Below are positions 1 to 13,009 of a DNA stretch of 64,000 nucleotides, piece after piece. The number at the start of each line of letters is the position of its first letter. Position 1 is the first letter of the stretch. The notes beneath the pieces were generated by a model. It worked only from the letters and a program-made list of their open reading frames with translations. It did not search any database and was not told where the DNA came from. Source of the DNA: Paracoccus lichenicola. GTDB taxonomy: Bacteria > Pseudomonadota > Alphaproteobacteria > Rhodobacterales > Rhodobacteraceae. The stretch lies in contig NZ_WMBT01000002.1 in the NCBI RefSeq assembly GCF_009708075.1, positions 468,559 to 532,558 on the forward strand, in the 5' to 3' direction. The translations under genes and the position numbers were made by a program.

Positions 1-5
1 GACAC

Positions 6-1743
6 CGGTTCATCCCCGCGGGTGCGGGGAACAGGGGACGGGCACGGCCAAGCTGGTCCTGGTCGCCGGTTCATCCCCGCGGGTGCGGGGAACAGGAGGC
101 TGACGCCCTCGCCGCAATGCAACATCGCGGTTCATCCCCGCGGGTGCGGGGAACAGGCCAATATCGACATGGCCAGGAAAACTGCTGCCGGTTCATCCCC
201 GCGGGTGCGGGGAACAGCTCACGCGGACGGCAAGAAACGTGCGGCCCTGCGGTTCATCCCCGCGGGTGCGGGGAACAGTCGGTCATCCCGATGGCCTCGC
301 GCAGCTGCGCCGGTTCATCCCCGCGGGTGCGGGGAACAGCATTTGCATGCCTGCTTCAGCTGGCGGCGGACCGGTTCATCCCCGCGGGTGCGGGGAACAG
401 TCGCGCAGGGTCAGGTCGCTGCGCAGCTTGGCCGGTTCATCCCCGCGGGTGCGGGGAACAGATCGGTTCGCCCGCAGGTCGGTCGTGTGTGGACGGTTCA
501 TCCCCGCGGGTGCGGGGAACAGGTAACCCCTGCGCTTCAATTCAGCGACCAAGGCGGTTCATCCCCGCGGGTGCGGGGAACAGTCGTGGCCGGTCCTGGA
601 AAGCGCCTCGACCTGCGGTTCATCCCCGCGGGTGCGGGGAACAGTCTGAAACGCGGCCAGTAAGGGTTTCTATCGACGGTTCATCCCCGCGGGTGCGGGG
701 AACAGTCGGCTTGCCGACATAGATACGCGCATTGACGCGGTTCATCCCCGCGGGTGCGGGGAACAGCAACTGGCAAACAGAGGAACCCTCATGTCCAGCG
801 GTTCATCCCCGCGGGTGCGGGGAACAGTAACGTCTCGCCTCCAGAACGTCAGTTTCCAGCGGTTCATCCCCGCGGGTGCGGGGAACAGGGCATTGGCGCG
901 GTCAGGCTGTCCGCAGGTGTCGGTTCATCCCCGCGGGTGCGGGGAACAGGCCATCGCGGGCCGCTACGTCCGCAACACCGGCGGTTCATCCCCGCGGGTG
1001 CGGGGAACAGGAAAAATCTGCGAATTGGAAGTCCATCGGTGACGGTTCATCCCCGCGGGTGCGGGGAACAGTCAGCCACCAGATTGCGGCTCTGCGTCTC
1101 CATCGGTTCATCCCCGCGGGTGCGGGGAACAGGGAAGATGCGGGACAGCCATCCCATGATCAGGCGGTTCATCCCCGCGGGTGCGGGGAACAGGTTGTCC
1201 AAGCCATCGAGGACGGCAAGTCCATCGGTTCATCCCCGCGGGTGCGGGGAACAGGCTTTGACCATCTGAACGATGGACTAGGCTACCGGTTCATCCCCGC
1301 GGGTGCGGGGAACAGAGCCGGGCAAGACGGACTACCTGAACGCCCGGCGGTTCATCCCCGCGGGTGCGGGGAACAGTCCTCACCGAAGCTGGCCATATCT
1401 AACGTCTGCGGTTCATCCCCGCGGGTGCGGGGAACAGGCCGCGCGGGAGGAGGGCGCGCGGATGCCTATGCGGTTCATCCCCGCGGGTGCGGGGAACAGG
1501 TTATAGACCAGCGGGGGACCGGCAGTCAGCCCGGTTCATCCCCGCGGGTGCGGGGAACAGTTTTGTCTATGCCGGAAATGCAGCGTCGGCAGCGGTTCAT
1601 CCCCGCGGGTGCGGGGAACAGTGCGCCGACCGGAACAAGGGCCTGAAACCCGTCGGTTCATCCCCGCGGGTGCGGGGAACAGCGAATGAAGCCTTGGAAG
1701 AAGGTGAAAAACGTCGGTTCATCCCCGCGGGTGCGGGGAACAG
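6..1743 (-). CRISPR. Type I-E CRISPR array, 29 repeats, truncated by the window edge
   Basis: Twenty-nine copies of a 29-bp repeat occur with a 61-bp period. On the plus strand each begins CGGTTCATCCCC and ends GCGGGGAACAG, and all copies I read are identical. Spacers are 32 nt except the one at 1438-1470, which is 33 nt. Bases 1-5 are the tail of another spacer, so the array continues to the left. In crRNA sense (minus strand) the repeat has a GTTCCCCGC...GCGGGG hairpin and would leave the 5' handle ATGAACCG, close to the E. coli type I-E repeat. Transcription is therefore leftward, the same as the cas genes, with the newest spacers next to 1743. The absence of repeat degeneration suggests an intact array, but the old end is not visible. 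Confidence 0.98.
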
Positions 1744-1799
1744 TCTTGTTGCAGCTTATTGATCCACCAACGAAAACTCAATCGGCTCCAGCGTACCGA
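1744..1799 (-). promoter_or_regulatory. CRISPR leader, possible IHF site
   Basis: Only 56 bp separate the cas2 stop from the first repeat, so the leader is short and probably extends into the 3' end of cas2. On the minus strand, ATCAATAAG starts about 20 bp before the first repeat. This partly matches the IHF consensus (WATCAANNNNTTR) and sits at the spacing where IHF bends the leader during type I-E spacer integration. The final TTR of the consensus is not matched, so the IHF assignment is tentative. The leader role itself follows from position and orientation. Confidence 0.55.
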
Positions 1800-3018
<1,219 letters not shown>

Positions 3019-3022
<4 letters not shown>

Positions 3023-3722
3023 GCAGGACGTGCCCGGCGGATCATCATCAGCCCGTGGCCGAAGGATTTCGCGCGCCCGAACCCCTGCGCCATGCGGTCC
3101 AGAAACAGCGCGGGATCCTCAAGGCGGATCACCCCCGACAAATCCAGCACCCCAAATTGCGGCTGCCCCCGGCGCGGACCGCGATGATCGGGCAGCGCGA
3201 CCACGGAGTAATCCGCCACCTCGGCGAGTTCGACGGCGAAACCGGCGCGCGTCCCCTGCCCCTCCAGCCAGGCGCGGCCCGCGGTTCCGGCGGCGGCCAT
3301 GCGCGCCTCGGCCCGCGCGCCCTTGGGCAGGTCGCGGATGGCGTGCATGACCACGTCGTCATGCTTGCGGCGCTCCTTGCCCGATGCGGTCGTCTCGCCG
3401 GTCTTGCGGGTGCGGGTGGCGTTGGCGCGCAGCACGAAGTCCAGCCGGTCGCCGGGGGCAAGGGCGGGCGCGAAGTCCTTGACCTCGGGTTGGTCGAAGA
3501 AGGGGGAATCAGCCGGGCGGCGGCGCGACAGGACGAAGAAACGGCCGTTCCCCTCGGACCGCCACAGGAAATCGCGCGGGGCATCGGGATCGCCCGCGAA
3601 GGCCGACCACAGCAGGCGGTGATGGGCGTCCTGCGCGCGGCCGCGTTCCTCGGGGTCGATCAGGCGCTTGAGGGCCTCGACCGAGGGGGCGCGCGACAGC
3701 GTCAGGCGCGACAGATAGAGGC

Positions 3723-3726
<4 letters not shown>
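3019..3726 (-). CDS. cas6e: CRISPR pre-crRNA endoribonuclease Cas6e
   Basis: A 235-residue CasE/Cas6e. It cleaves pre-crRNA at the base of each repeat hairpin and stays bound to the 3' hairpin as part of Cascade. The start MSLYLSRLTL is typical of the family. H35/H36 (in QDAHHRLLW) are candidates for the catalytic histidine. The C-terminal glycine-rich stretch QGFGRAKSFGHGLMMI (about 213-228) matches the RNA-binding loop of Cas6 enzymes. The ATG at 3726 overlaps the cas5e stop. Besides the array, its likely substrates include the crRNA-like element near 7700, if that is transcribed. Confidence 0.95.
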
Positions 3727-7435
<3,709 letters not shown>

Positions 7436-7456
7436 TAGACATACTCCATGAAGGAC

Positions 7457-7487
7457 AAAAGAAAAGGCCCGCGCCAAAGCACGGACC
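7457..7487 (-). terminator. Strong intrinsic terminator in front of cas8e
   Basis: On the minus strand, GGTCCGTGC (7487-7479) pairs with GCGCGGGCC (7474-7466) through nine pairs, two of them G-U, with a TTTG loop. It is followed directly by TTTTCTTTT (7465-7457). This is a textbook rho-independent terminator oriented against transcription entering cas8e. The cas8e ribosome site begins 11 bp beyond it. It either ends a small RNA made in the cas3-cas8e gap or acts as an attenuator for the cascade operon. Confidence 0.8.
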
Positions 7488-7645
7488 TTGCCCTCATCAG
7501 GAGAACGGCATAAGCTGTTCCTGTCCGGATGAGGGCTTATTCAGGTATTTTCAGCACTGGATTTGCCTCACTCCTTTGCTGCGCCAACAGCGGGTTGATG
7601 TTCGGGCCTACCAGCCTCGGGATTTGCAGTCCCGAGGCTCTTTCA
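7488..7645 (-). ncRNA. Structured leader or small RNA between cas3 and cas8e (candidate)
   Basis: No credible protein of normal length is encoded here. Two perfect helices are visible on the minus strand. One is a 10-bp stem AGCCTCGGGA/TCCCGAGGCT (7639-7630 with 7622-7613, loop CTGCAAA). The other is a 9-bp stem GCCCTCATC/GATGAGGGC (7536-7528 with 7498-7490), which abuts the terminator. Two very short reading frames occur: GTG at 7557 (six codons, including ATA) and ATG at 7511 (four codons, preceded by AGGA at good spacing). A transcript from the TTGACA box at 7674 would be about 180-190 nt. Function is unknown; a cas regulatory leader or CreT-like toxin RNA are possibilities. Confidence 0.4.
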
Positions 7646-7674
7646 ATCTGCTATAAGGGTTGGCGCCCTGTCAA
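7645..7674 (-). promoter_or_regulatory. Putative promoter for cas8e operon or small RNA
   Basis: A consensus -35 box TTGACA lies at 7674-7669 on the minus strand. With 18-bp spacing the -10 would be CAGATT (7650-7645), a weak match; TATAGC at 7655-7650 is closer to consensus but only 13 bp away. The -35 box sits 10 bp downstream of the PAM-flanked 11-mer at 7694-7684, inside the stretch a full Cascade footprint would cover. The assignment is tentative because of the poor -10. Confidence 0.4.
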
Positions 7675-7683
7675 GAGCCATCT

Positions 7684-7697
7684 TTCTGTAGTCACTT
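7684..7697 (-). promoter_or_regulatory. Candidate Cascade self-target: AAG PAM plus 11-nt seed match
   Basis: On the minus strand AAG (7697-7695) is followed by TGACTACAGAA (7694-7684). AAG is the preferred type I-E PAM. The 11-mer is identical to the first 11 nt of the pseudo-spacer at 7739-7729. A 32-nt protospacer from here would run to 7663 and cover the TTGACA box. After the 11-mer the match largely ends, as expected for a target meant to be bound and not cleaved. This is read from sequence; function is inferred. Confidence 0.5.
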
Positions 7698-7751
7698 ATC
7701 CCCACCCTGCGGGGAACGTTCGAAGCCCTTCTGTAGTCACGGGCCATCCCC
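7698..7751 (-). ncRNA. crRNA-like element with degenerate repeats (CreA/CreR-like candidate)
   Basis: Reading the minus strand, GGGGATGGCCCG (7751-7740) matches the last 12 nt of the array repeat at 10 positions, including the terminal CCG that prevents self-targeting. It is followed by a ~20-nt pseudo-spacer beginning TGACTACAGAA. Next comes GTTCCCCGCA (7717-7708), identical to the repeat over ten bases, then GGGT and GGGGAT, restoring a CCCC/GGGG hairpin and ending in ATAAG. The first degenerate repeat overlaps the last cas3 codons, so the RNA could be processed from cas3 mRNA by Cas6e. The pseudo-spacer is shorter than the usual 32 nt. Known relatives are the Cas-regulating crRNA-like RNAs located in cas loci. 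Confidence 0.5.
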
Positions 7752-10262
7752 GTGCGAGGATCTTCCAAACAATAGCCCCAAATCCGTATCGTAGGCTAGC
7801 CCTTTGAAGATAGCGCTATCATCGCCCACGACACACAGCGTCACCGAAGCCTTGCGCCAGTCCGGCCAGTCCTTGCGGAAACCGGCCAGTTCCGGACCCT
7901 CCTGATCCGGCAGATCCAGCCCGGCCAGCCTCTTGGCGCTGGCGGACACCTCGCTCAGCGCCTCGGCTTCGGCGGTGGCGTGGGCATCGGCCGGATCCGC
8001 GTCTCCCGACCAGAACCGCAGCCGACCGCCCTCGCGGCGCAGCAGCAGCAGGGTCCGCGTCGGCTGCCCCAGCCGGGTCGGGTATTCGGCATCGTCGGAA
8101 CCGCCGCCGCCGTCGCGATAGCCTTCCTCGATCCGTATCGTCGCCTGGCGCGCGTGGCTGCTGCGGGCGTGGCCTTCGCCGATGGTTTCCAGTTCGGCAC
8201 CCTCCAGCGCGGGGGGCACCGGGCGGGCGTCGGGACCATGTACGGTCTCGATCAGGGCGCGCAGGTTGTCGGGCGCGCGGATGGCGCCCGTCTCGGTCAG
8301 AACCGCAGCGGTGCGCCATTGATCCGCCAGGGGATAGACCCAGGCCCCGCGATCAAGGACGCCGTGCAGCCAGCGGTCATCCGTGACCGTCTCGGGATCG
8401 GGCGCCACGACATGCAGCACCGGCCCCGGCACAGGTCGCAGGTTTGCCGGACGCAGATCCATGTGCCGCCACAGCCGCCCGGCCCGCTGGATCAGCGAGG
8501 CGATGGGGGCAAGGTCCGACACCATCACGTCGAAGTCGAGATCGAGCGAGGATTCCAGCACCTGAGTCCCCACCAGCACCCGCCCCTCGCGGCCCGTGCC
8601 GTCGCGGCCGAAACGGGCCATCATCCCCGCCTCGACCCGCTTGCGGTCGGCCAGCGTGAAGCGCGCGTGCAGAAGATCGGCGTCAATGCCCCGTGCCCGA
8701 AGTGCGGCCACGGCGGCGATCGCATCGTCCACGGCATTGCGCACCCAGACGCAGGCCGCGCCAGCGGCAGCATGGCGGGCCAGCAGGTCCAGCGCGGCAT
8801 CCGCATCGGGCAGGCGGTTGACCGCGACATCGCCCTTGGTCATTTCCGGCGGGTCGAAGCTGCGGACCGATGCGCCTGCGGGGATCGACAGGCTGGGATA
8901 GGCGGGATCGCGATCCTCGGCAAAGGGTTGCCCGGTCCCTTCGGCAAAGGCGCGCGACAGCCGCGCCCGCAGATCCAGCGGCAGCGTCGCCGTCAGCAGG
9001 ATGGCCGAGCCGCCCTGCATCGCATGAAGCCGCAGCAGGGTGGCCAGTTCGTGGGCCATGTAAGGCTCGCCCAGTTCATGCGCTTCGTCCACGATCAGGA
9101 TCTTGCGCGACAGGCCCCAGTTGCGCAGCGTGGCAAACCGCGTGGGCAGCACCGCCAGCAGCGCTTGGTCGATGGTGCCCACGCCCACATCCGCCAGCAA
9201 TGCGCGCCGCCTGCTGGCCGCCAGCCAGTCGCCGCAGACCGGATCGTCCGAACCGGGGGCCGTGTTGCGCACGTCCCGGAATTCGACCGACAGCCCCGCC
9301 CGGCCATGGGCCAGCGTCAGCGAGGGCACGTCTTGGAACAGGCCGCCGACGACCTTGCGCGCGCGGCGGAACATCGCGTCCGCCGTCGCCATGGTCGGCA
9401 GCGCGACATAAAGCCCCTGCCCCTTGCCCGCGCACAGCATCCGTTGCGCCAGGATGAAGGCGGCCTCGGACTTGCCGGCGCCGGTCTCGTCCTCGATGAT
9501 CGCCAGCATCGGTCCGGGCGGCAGTTCTATGTCGCGCGCGGCCTTCTGCATGGGGCGCAGCCTGAAATCGAACAGCGGATCGGCCTTCGGAGAAGGCGGC
9601 AGCAAGCCGGCGGCGCGCAGGGCATCCGGTGCACGTTGTCGGGCATCGGCAAGGTATTCGGCCAGCGTCGGACCAGCGTTCCGCGGCGCGAACCATTCCG
9701 CGTTTGATCCGACCCAATCGGCAACCGTCGTGACCCCGGCCAGAAACCATGTCAGGGTCTTCGCCTCGCGCTGGCGCATCCCTTCCAGCGTGGCCCCCGG
9801 CCACAGATCGAGGCAGGCGCGCACGAAAGCCGTCGCATCCGCGCGCGCCTCGGCGCCGGCGCGGTCGCGCATCTGCCTCCAGTCATGGTCCATCGCTCTT
9901 GGCGGCCTGCCATGATGGCCGGCAGTGGCGGCCACGAGGGGGCGCAACGCATGAAAGCCGCCGCCCAGCCGATCTGCCAACAATCCCTCGATCTCGGGAT
10001 CACGCAGCCAGGCTTCGGTCACTTCCCAGTGCCGTCTGTCCTGAACCGTGCCGTTCAAAAGCATGTCGCGGAACACGCGTCCGATCTTGCCCAGATCGTG
10101 CAACGCGATCAGCAGGCAGAACAGGTCGCGCCGAGGGTGATCGGCCAGCAGAACCTCGGCCACGGCCGCCACGTCCAGCATGTGATAGACTGCAGGATGC
10201 GCGGGCAGCCCCGGTTCGACAGGGCTTTTCCCCGGCCAGCGTTCGATCTGCGCAAGCTGCAT
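7737..10262 (-). CDS. cas3: CRISPR-associated nuclease-helicase Cas3
   Basis: An 841-residue type I-E Cas3 that nicks and unwinds target DNA after Cascade binding. The N-terminal HD nuclease domain shows H22/H27, the HD pair H55-D56 (in ALHDLGKIG) and H116-H117 (in AGHHGRPP). The superfamily 2 helicase part shows Walker A (DETGAGKSEA, about 258-267), DEAH at 392-395 and LTATLP at 423-428. A C-terminal domain follows. The ATG at 10262 has AGAGGAAC upstream at good spacing; reading frame further upstream has no family resemblance. The last codons overlap a degenerate CRISPR repeat (7751-7740). cas3 is separated from cas8e by 301 bp, so it may be expressed as its own unit. Confidence 0.96.
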   Translation of the reverse strand: MQLAQIERWPGKSPVEPGLPAHPAVYHMLDVAAVAEVLLADHPRRDLFCLLIALHDLGKIGRVFRDMLLNGTVQDRRHWEVTEAWLRDPEIEGLLADRLGGGFHALRPLVAATAGHHGRPPRAMDHDWRQMRDRAGAEARADATAFVRACLDLWPGATLEGMRQREAKTLTWFLAGVTTVADWVGSNAEWFAPRNAGPTLAEYLADARQRAPDALRAAGLLPPSPKADPLFDFRLRPMQKAARDIELPPGPMLAIIEDETGAGKSEAAFILAQRMLCAGKGQGLYVALPTMATADAMFRRARKVVGGLFQDVPSLTLAHGRAGLSVEFRDVRNTAPGSDDPVCGDWLAASRRRALLADVGVGTIDQALLAVLPTRFATLRNWGLSRKILIVDEAHELGEPYMAHELATLLRLHAMQGGSAILLTATLPLDLRARLSRAFAEGTGQPFAEDRDPAYPSLSIPAGASVRSFDPPEMTKGDVAVNRLPDADAALDLLARHAAAGAACVWVRNAVDDAIAAVAALRARGIDADLLHARFTLADRKRVEAGMMARFGRDGTGREGRVLVGTQVLESSLDLDFDVMVSDLAPIASLIQRAGRLWRHMDLRPANLRPVPGPVLHVVAPDPETVTDDRWLHGVLDRGAWVYPLADQWRTAAVLTETGAIRAPDNLRALIETVHGPDARPVPPALEGAELETIGEGHARSSHARQATIRIEEGYRDGGGGSDDAEYPTRLGQPTRTLLLLRREGGRLRFWSGDADPADAHATAEAEALSEVSASAKRLAGLDLPDQEGPELAGFRKDWPDWRKASVTLCVVGDDSAIFKGLAYDTDLGLLFGRSSHGDGP

Positions 10263-10671
10263 GACATTTGTTCCTCTGACCTTGCAGAGCTTGCAACAGA
10301 CGATCCATGATGGGCAAGAACAGGCCGCGCGGTTGCCGATCTCTTGCCATGCAAGCCATAGGGGCGTCGTCGCCCGGGTCCACATGGCAATGGGCGATGG
10401 CGGCCGGACGCGATGCTGCTCTTTGATGACGCACCCCAGCATGAAGCGATCACGCAGGCTCGGGGCATGGCTTGTGACGTGCCCATCGCGGGCCGTCGGC
10501 GTGAGCGGATGCCGGCGGCTCATCCCCAGGGCAGCATCAACAGCCTGCACGCCGATGGAAGGCGTTCGGCGGATACGCCCGGCACCCTGCATATCCAGAT
10601 GGTTCCCCCGCTGTGTCAGCCAGGAGGCCGCGACCATGAACCGCTGGAAAACGGAAGCGCATGGGAGATGT
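10263..10671. other. Intergenic region upstream of cas3, no supported gene
   Basis: Several open frames cross this stretch on both strands, but none resembles a known protein or has convincing start signals. It presumably carries the cas3 promoter. An inverted repeat TTGCA-GAGCT-TGCAA lies at 10282-10296, 20 bp upstream of the cas3 start and a possible operator. The stretch may be decayed mobile-element sequence, since it leads directly into an integrase remnant. Confidence 0.4.
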
Positions 10672-10831
10672 CTGTCTGCTGGAATTGCCGCACTGTTCGT
10701 CCACGGATTGCGCAAGGCATGTGCCCACCGATCGGCGGAGGCTGGCGCAACTCTGCACGAGATCATGGTCGAGCGGGCATGAAACGCTGGCCGAAGTCAA
10801 GCGATACACCAAAAAGGTGCAGCTGCCCTGA
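10672..10831 (+). pseudogene. Remnant of a tyrosine recombinase (integrase) C-terminus
   Basis: Three short blocks, each typical of the catalytic end of phage/ICE tyrosine recombinases, appear in order but in different frames. They are LPHCS (from about 10681), VHGLRKACAHRSAEAGATLHEIM (HxxR box, His codon 10702-10704) and SSGHETLAEVKRYTKK (His codon 10778-10780, catalytic Tyr codon 10805-10807). A frameshift separates the first two blocks and another, near 10768, the last two. Stop at 10829-10831. The N-terminal half of the gene is gone. The remnant points toward, and ends about 110 bp from, the 3' end of a tRNA-Glu gene, the classical integration site. Confidence 0.75.
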
Positions 10832-10942
10832 CCGGCAACGCGCTGGATCGGCTCGCCTGATCCGGGGTTTTGGCCAACCTCCCGAACAGGTTAGCCAGAG
10901 TTATGTAGAAAGACTTTAAAAAAAGTGGCTTTCTGGATTTCG

Positions 10943-11017
10943 TGGCAGCCCGTAGGGGAGTCGAACCCCTCTTTTCAGGTTGAAAACCTGACGTCCTAAC
11001 CGATAGACGAACGGGCC
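10943..11017 (-). tRNA. tRNA-Glu (TTC)
   Basis: The minus strand reads GGCCCGT at the 5' end (11017 leftwards) and ACGGGCT plus GCCA at the 3' end, forming a seven-pair acceptor stem with a G-U first pair. The anticodon stem TCAGG/CCTGA encloses the loop TTTTCAA, giving anticodon TTC for glutamate. The T arm reads GGGG-TTCGACT-CCCC. CCA is encoded. It lies next to an integrase remnant and just upstream of the divergent gatCA genes, and is the likely attachment site for the neighbouring island. Confidence 0.96.
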
Positions 11018-11212
11018 ACTTTCCGGCGCTGCCGGTCTTTCCCGGCGGCGTGGGGCGGTGTTTAGGCAAAGCCGCAGGGGGGCGCAAGGGGAAAAATCCA
11101 CCCTTCGGACAAAATTTTCGGCAAGGCGGATGCGGGTCGGCCCTGCCCTGCCGCGCGGTTCTTGCAGGGGCGCGCCGGGGGCTGTAAACCCCGGCCAACG
11201 AAAGGAAACGTC

Positions 11213-11500
11213 ATGTCGATCACCGAGGATCAGGCCCGCAAGGTCGCCCATCTGGCGCGCATCGCGGTCGATGACGCCGCTTTGCCGGCGCTTGCCCGCG
11301 AACTGAACGGCATCCTGCATTTCATGGAACAGTTGTCCGAGGTCGATGTGACCGGCGTCGAACCCATGACCGGCGTCACCCCCATGCGCCTCAAGCGGCG
11401 CGAGGATGTCGTGACCACCGGCGGCATGGCCGACAGGATCCTGTCCAACGCCCCCGACGCCCGCGAGGGCTTCTTTGCCGTCCCGAAGGTGGTGGAATGA
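11213..11500 (+). CDS. gatC: Asp-tRNA(Asn)/Glu-tRNA(Gln) amidotransferase subunit C
   Basis: A 95-residue GatC, the small subunit that wraps around GatA in the GatCAB amidotransferase converting Glu-tRNA(Gln) or Asp-tRNA(Asn) to the amide form. Typical motifs are [12 protein letters not shown] (residues 8-19), [23 protein letters not shown] and the C-terminal FFAVPKVVE. The ATG at 11213 is preceded by AAAGGAAA. It overlaps gatA as ATGA at 11497. gatB is not in the window. Confidence 0.97.
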   Translation: MSITEDQARKVAHLARIAVDDAALPALARELNGILHFMEQLSEVDVTGVEPMTGVTPMRLKRREDVVTTGGMADRILSNAPDAREGFFAVPKVVE

Positions 11501-12978
11501 GCAACCTGAACAGCCTGACCATCGCGGACGCGCGCGACGCCCTGCGCAAGGGCGACACCACGGCCGTCGAGCTGACCGAAGCCTGCCTGACCGCCATCGA
11601 GGGGGCGGGCGCGCTTAACGCCTTTGTCCACAAGACGCCCGAAATGGCGCGCGCCATGGCCCGGGCCGCCGATGCCCGTATCCAGGCGGGGGACGCGACC
11701 GCGCTGACCGGGATCCCCCTGGGCGTCAAGGATCTGTTCTGCGTGAAGGGCGTGCCCAGCCAGGCGGCCAGCCGGATCCTGGAAGGCTTCCGCCCGGAAT
11801 ACGAATCGACCGTCACGCGGAACCTGTGGGACGCGGGCGCGGTGATGCTGGGCAAGCTGAACCAGGACGAATTCGCCATGGGGTCCGCCAACGAAACAAG
11901 CTGCTATGGCCCGGCGGTGAACCCGTGGAAGGTCGATGACCGGCCCCTGACCCCGGGCGGAAGCTCGGGCGGGTCGGCGGCGGCGGTGGCGGCGGACCTG
12001 TGCCTGGCCGCGACCGCGACGGATACCGGCGGGTCGATCCGCCAGCCTGCGGCCTTTACCGGCATCGTGGGGCTGAAGCCCACCTATGGCCGGGTCAGCC
12101 GCTGGGGGGTGATCGCCTATGCCTCGTCCCTCGACCAGGCCGGGCCGCTGACCAAGACGGTGCGCGACGCGGCGATCATGCTGGGGGCCATGGCATCCGT
12201 CGATCCGCAGGATTCGACCAGCGCCGACGTGGCCGTTCCCGACTATGAATCCCTGCTGACCGGCGACATTCGCGGCAAGCGCATCGGCATCCCGCGCGAA
12301 TACCGCGTGGACGGGATGCCGCCCGAGATCGACGCCCTGTGGCACAAGGGCGCGGACATGCTGCGCGACGCGGGGGCCGTCATCGTGGACATCAGCCTGC
12401 CGCACACGAAATACGCGCTGCCCGCCTATTACGTGATCGCCCCGGCCGAGGCGTCGTCGAACCTCGCCCGCTATGACGGGGTGCGCTATGGCCACCGCGC
12501 CAAGCTGGGCCAGGGCGACGGCATCACCGAGATGTATGAAAAGACCCGGGCCGAGGGTTTCGGCCCCGAGGTTCAGCGCCGCATCATGATCGGCACCTAT
12601 GTCCTGTCGGCAGGATTCTATGACGCCTATTACAACCGCGCCCGCAAGGTCCGCGCGCTGATCAAGCGCGACTTCGACATGGCCTTCGCGGACGGCATCG
12701 ACGCGATCCTGGCGCCGACGACTCCGTCCGCCGCCTTTGGCCTGGGGGCCATGGACGGCGGCGATCCGGTGCAGATGTATCTGAACGACGTGTTCACCGT
12801 GACGCTGAACCTGGCCGGGCTGCCGGGGATCGCGGTGCCGGTGGGGCTGGACAGGCAGGGGCTGCCGCTGGGCCTGCAACTGTTCGGGCGTCCCTTCGAG
12901 GAAGGCGAATTGCTGAACCACGCGCTTGTCCTTGAACGCGCTGCAGGATTTGTGGCCAAGCCCGATCGCTGGTGGTAG
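11497..12978 (+). CDS. gatA: Asp-tRNA(Asn)/Glu-tRNA(Gln) amidotransferase subunit A
   Basis: A 493-residue amidase-family subunit that releases ammonia from glutamine for GatB. The Ser-cisSer-Lys catalytic set fits K78 (in PLGVKDLF), S156 (in PGGSSGGS) and S180 (in [10 protein letters not shown]). The glycine/serine-rich amidase signature is intact and the length is normal. Translationally coupled to gatC. Together with the tRNA-Glu gene just upstream, this stretch belongs to the core genome. Confidence 0.97.
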   Translation: MSNLNSLTIADARDALRKGDTTAVELTEACLTAIEGAGALNAFVHKTPEMARAMARAADARIQAGDATALTGIPLGVKDLFCVKGVPSQAASRILEGFRPEYESTVTRNLWDAGAVMLGKLNQDEFAMGSANETSCYGPAVNPWKVDDRPLTPGGSSGGSAAAVAADLCLAATATDTGGSIRQPAAFTGIVGLKPTYGRVSRWGVIAYASSLDQAGPLTKTVRDAAIMLGAMASVDPQDSTSADVAVPDYESLLTGDIRGKRIGIPREYRVDGMPPEIDALWHKGADMLRDAGAVIVDISLPHTKYALPAYYVIAPAEASSNLARYDGVRYGHRAKLGQGDGITEMYEKTRAEGFGPEVQRRIMIGTYVLSAGFYDAYYNRARKVRALIKRDFDMAFADGIDAILAPTTPSAAFGLGAMDGGDPVQMYLNDVFTVTLNLAGLPGIAVPVGLDRQGLPLGLQLFGRPFEEGELLNHALVLERAAGFVAKPDRWW

Positions 12979-13009
12979 GGTCGCAAGCATGGCAGGTCAT
13001 GGAGGCACG

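Noticed and set aside
22..1762. Long overlapping open frames across 22-1762 encoding repeated PRVRGT / IPAGAGN / HPRGCGEQ peptides
   Set aside because: They are translations of the CRISPR repeat in its three frames (61-bp period shifts the frame) and have no start signals. Such predictions are well-known spurious proteins.
7490..7640. 4.5S/6S-type housekeeping RNA in the cas3-cas8e gap
   Set aside because: The conserved GGAAGGAAGCAGC tip of 4.5S RNA is absent, and the ends do not pair as in 6S RNA.
7581..7666. tRNA-like fold: outer helix GCGCCAAC/GTTGGCGC and an inner hairpin with loop CTGCAAA, identical in form to a tRNA-Cys anticodon loop
   Set aside because: No D arm GG, no T arm with TTCGA, and the inner stem is ten pairs long instead of five. 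Part of the outer helix also lies upstream of the likely transcription start. It is kept only as part of the folded leader.
7740..7768. Full-length degenerate CRISPR repeat at the end of cas3
   Set aside because: Only the last 12 nt match the repeat; the first 17 nt match no better than chance and encode the cas3 C-terminus. I therefore claim only a 3' half repeat.
10261..10782. A 173-codon plus-strand frame ending in HGLRKACAHRSAEAG
   Set aside because: Only its last 30 residues resemble an integrase and the frame is broken immediately afterwards. The upstream part has no similarity, so it is treated as a pseudogene remnant and not as a gene.
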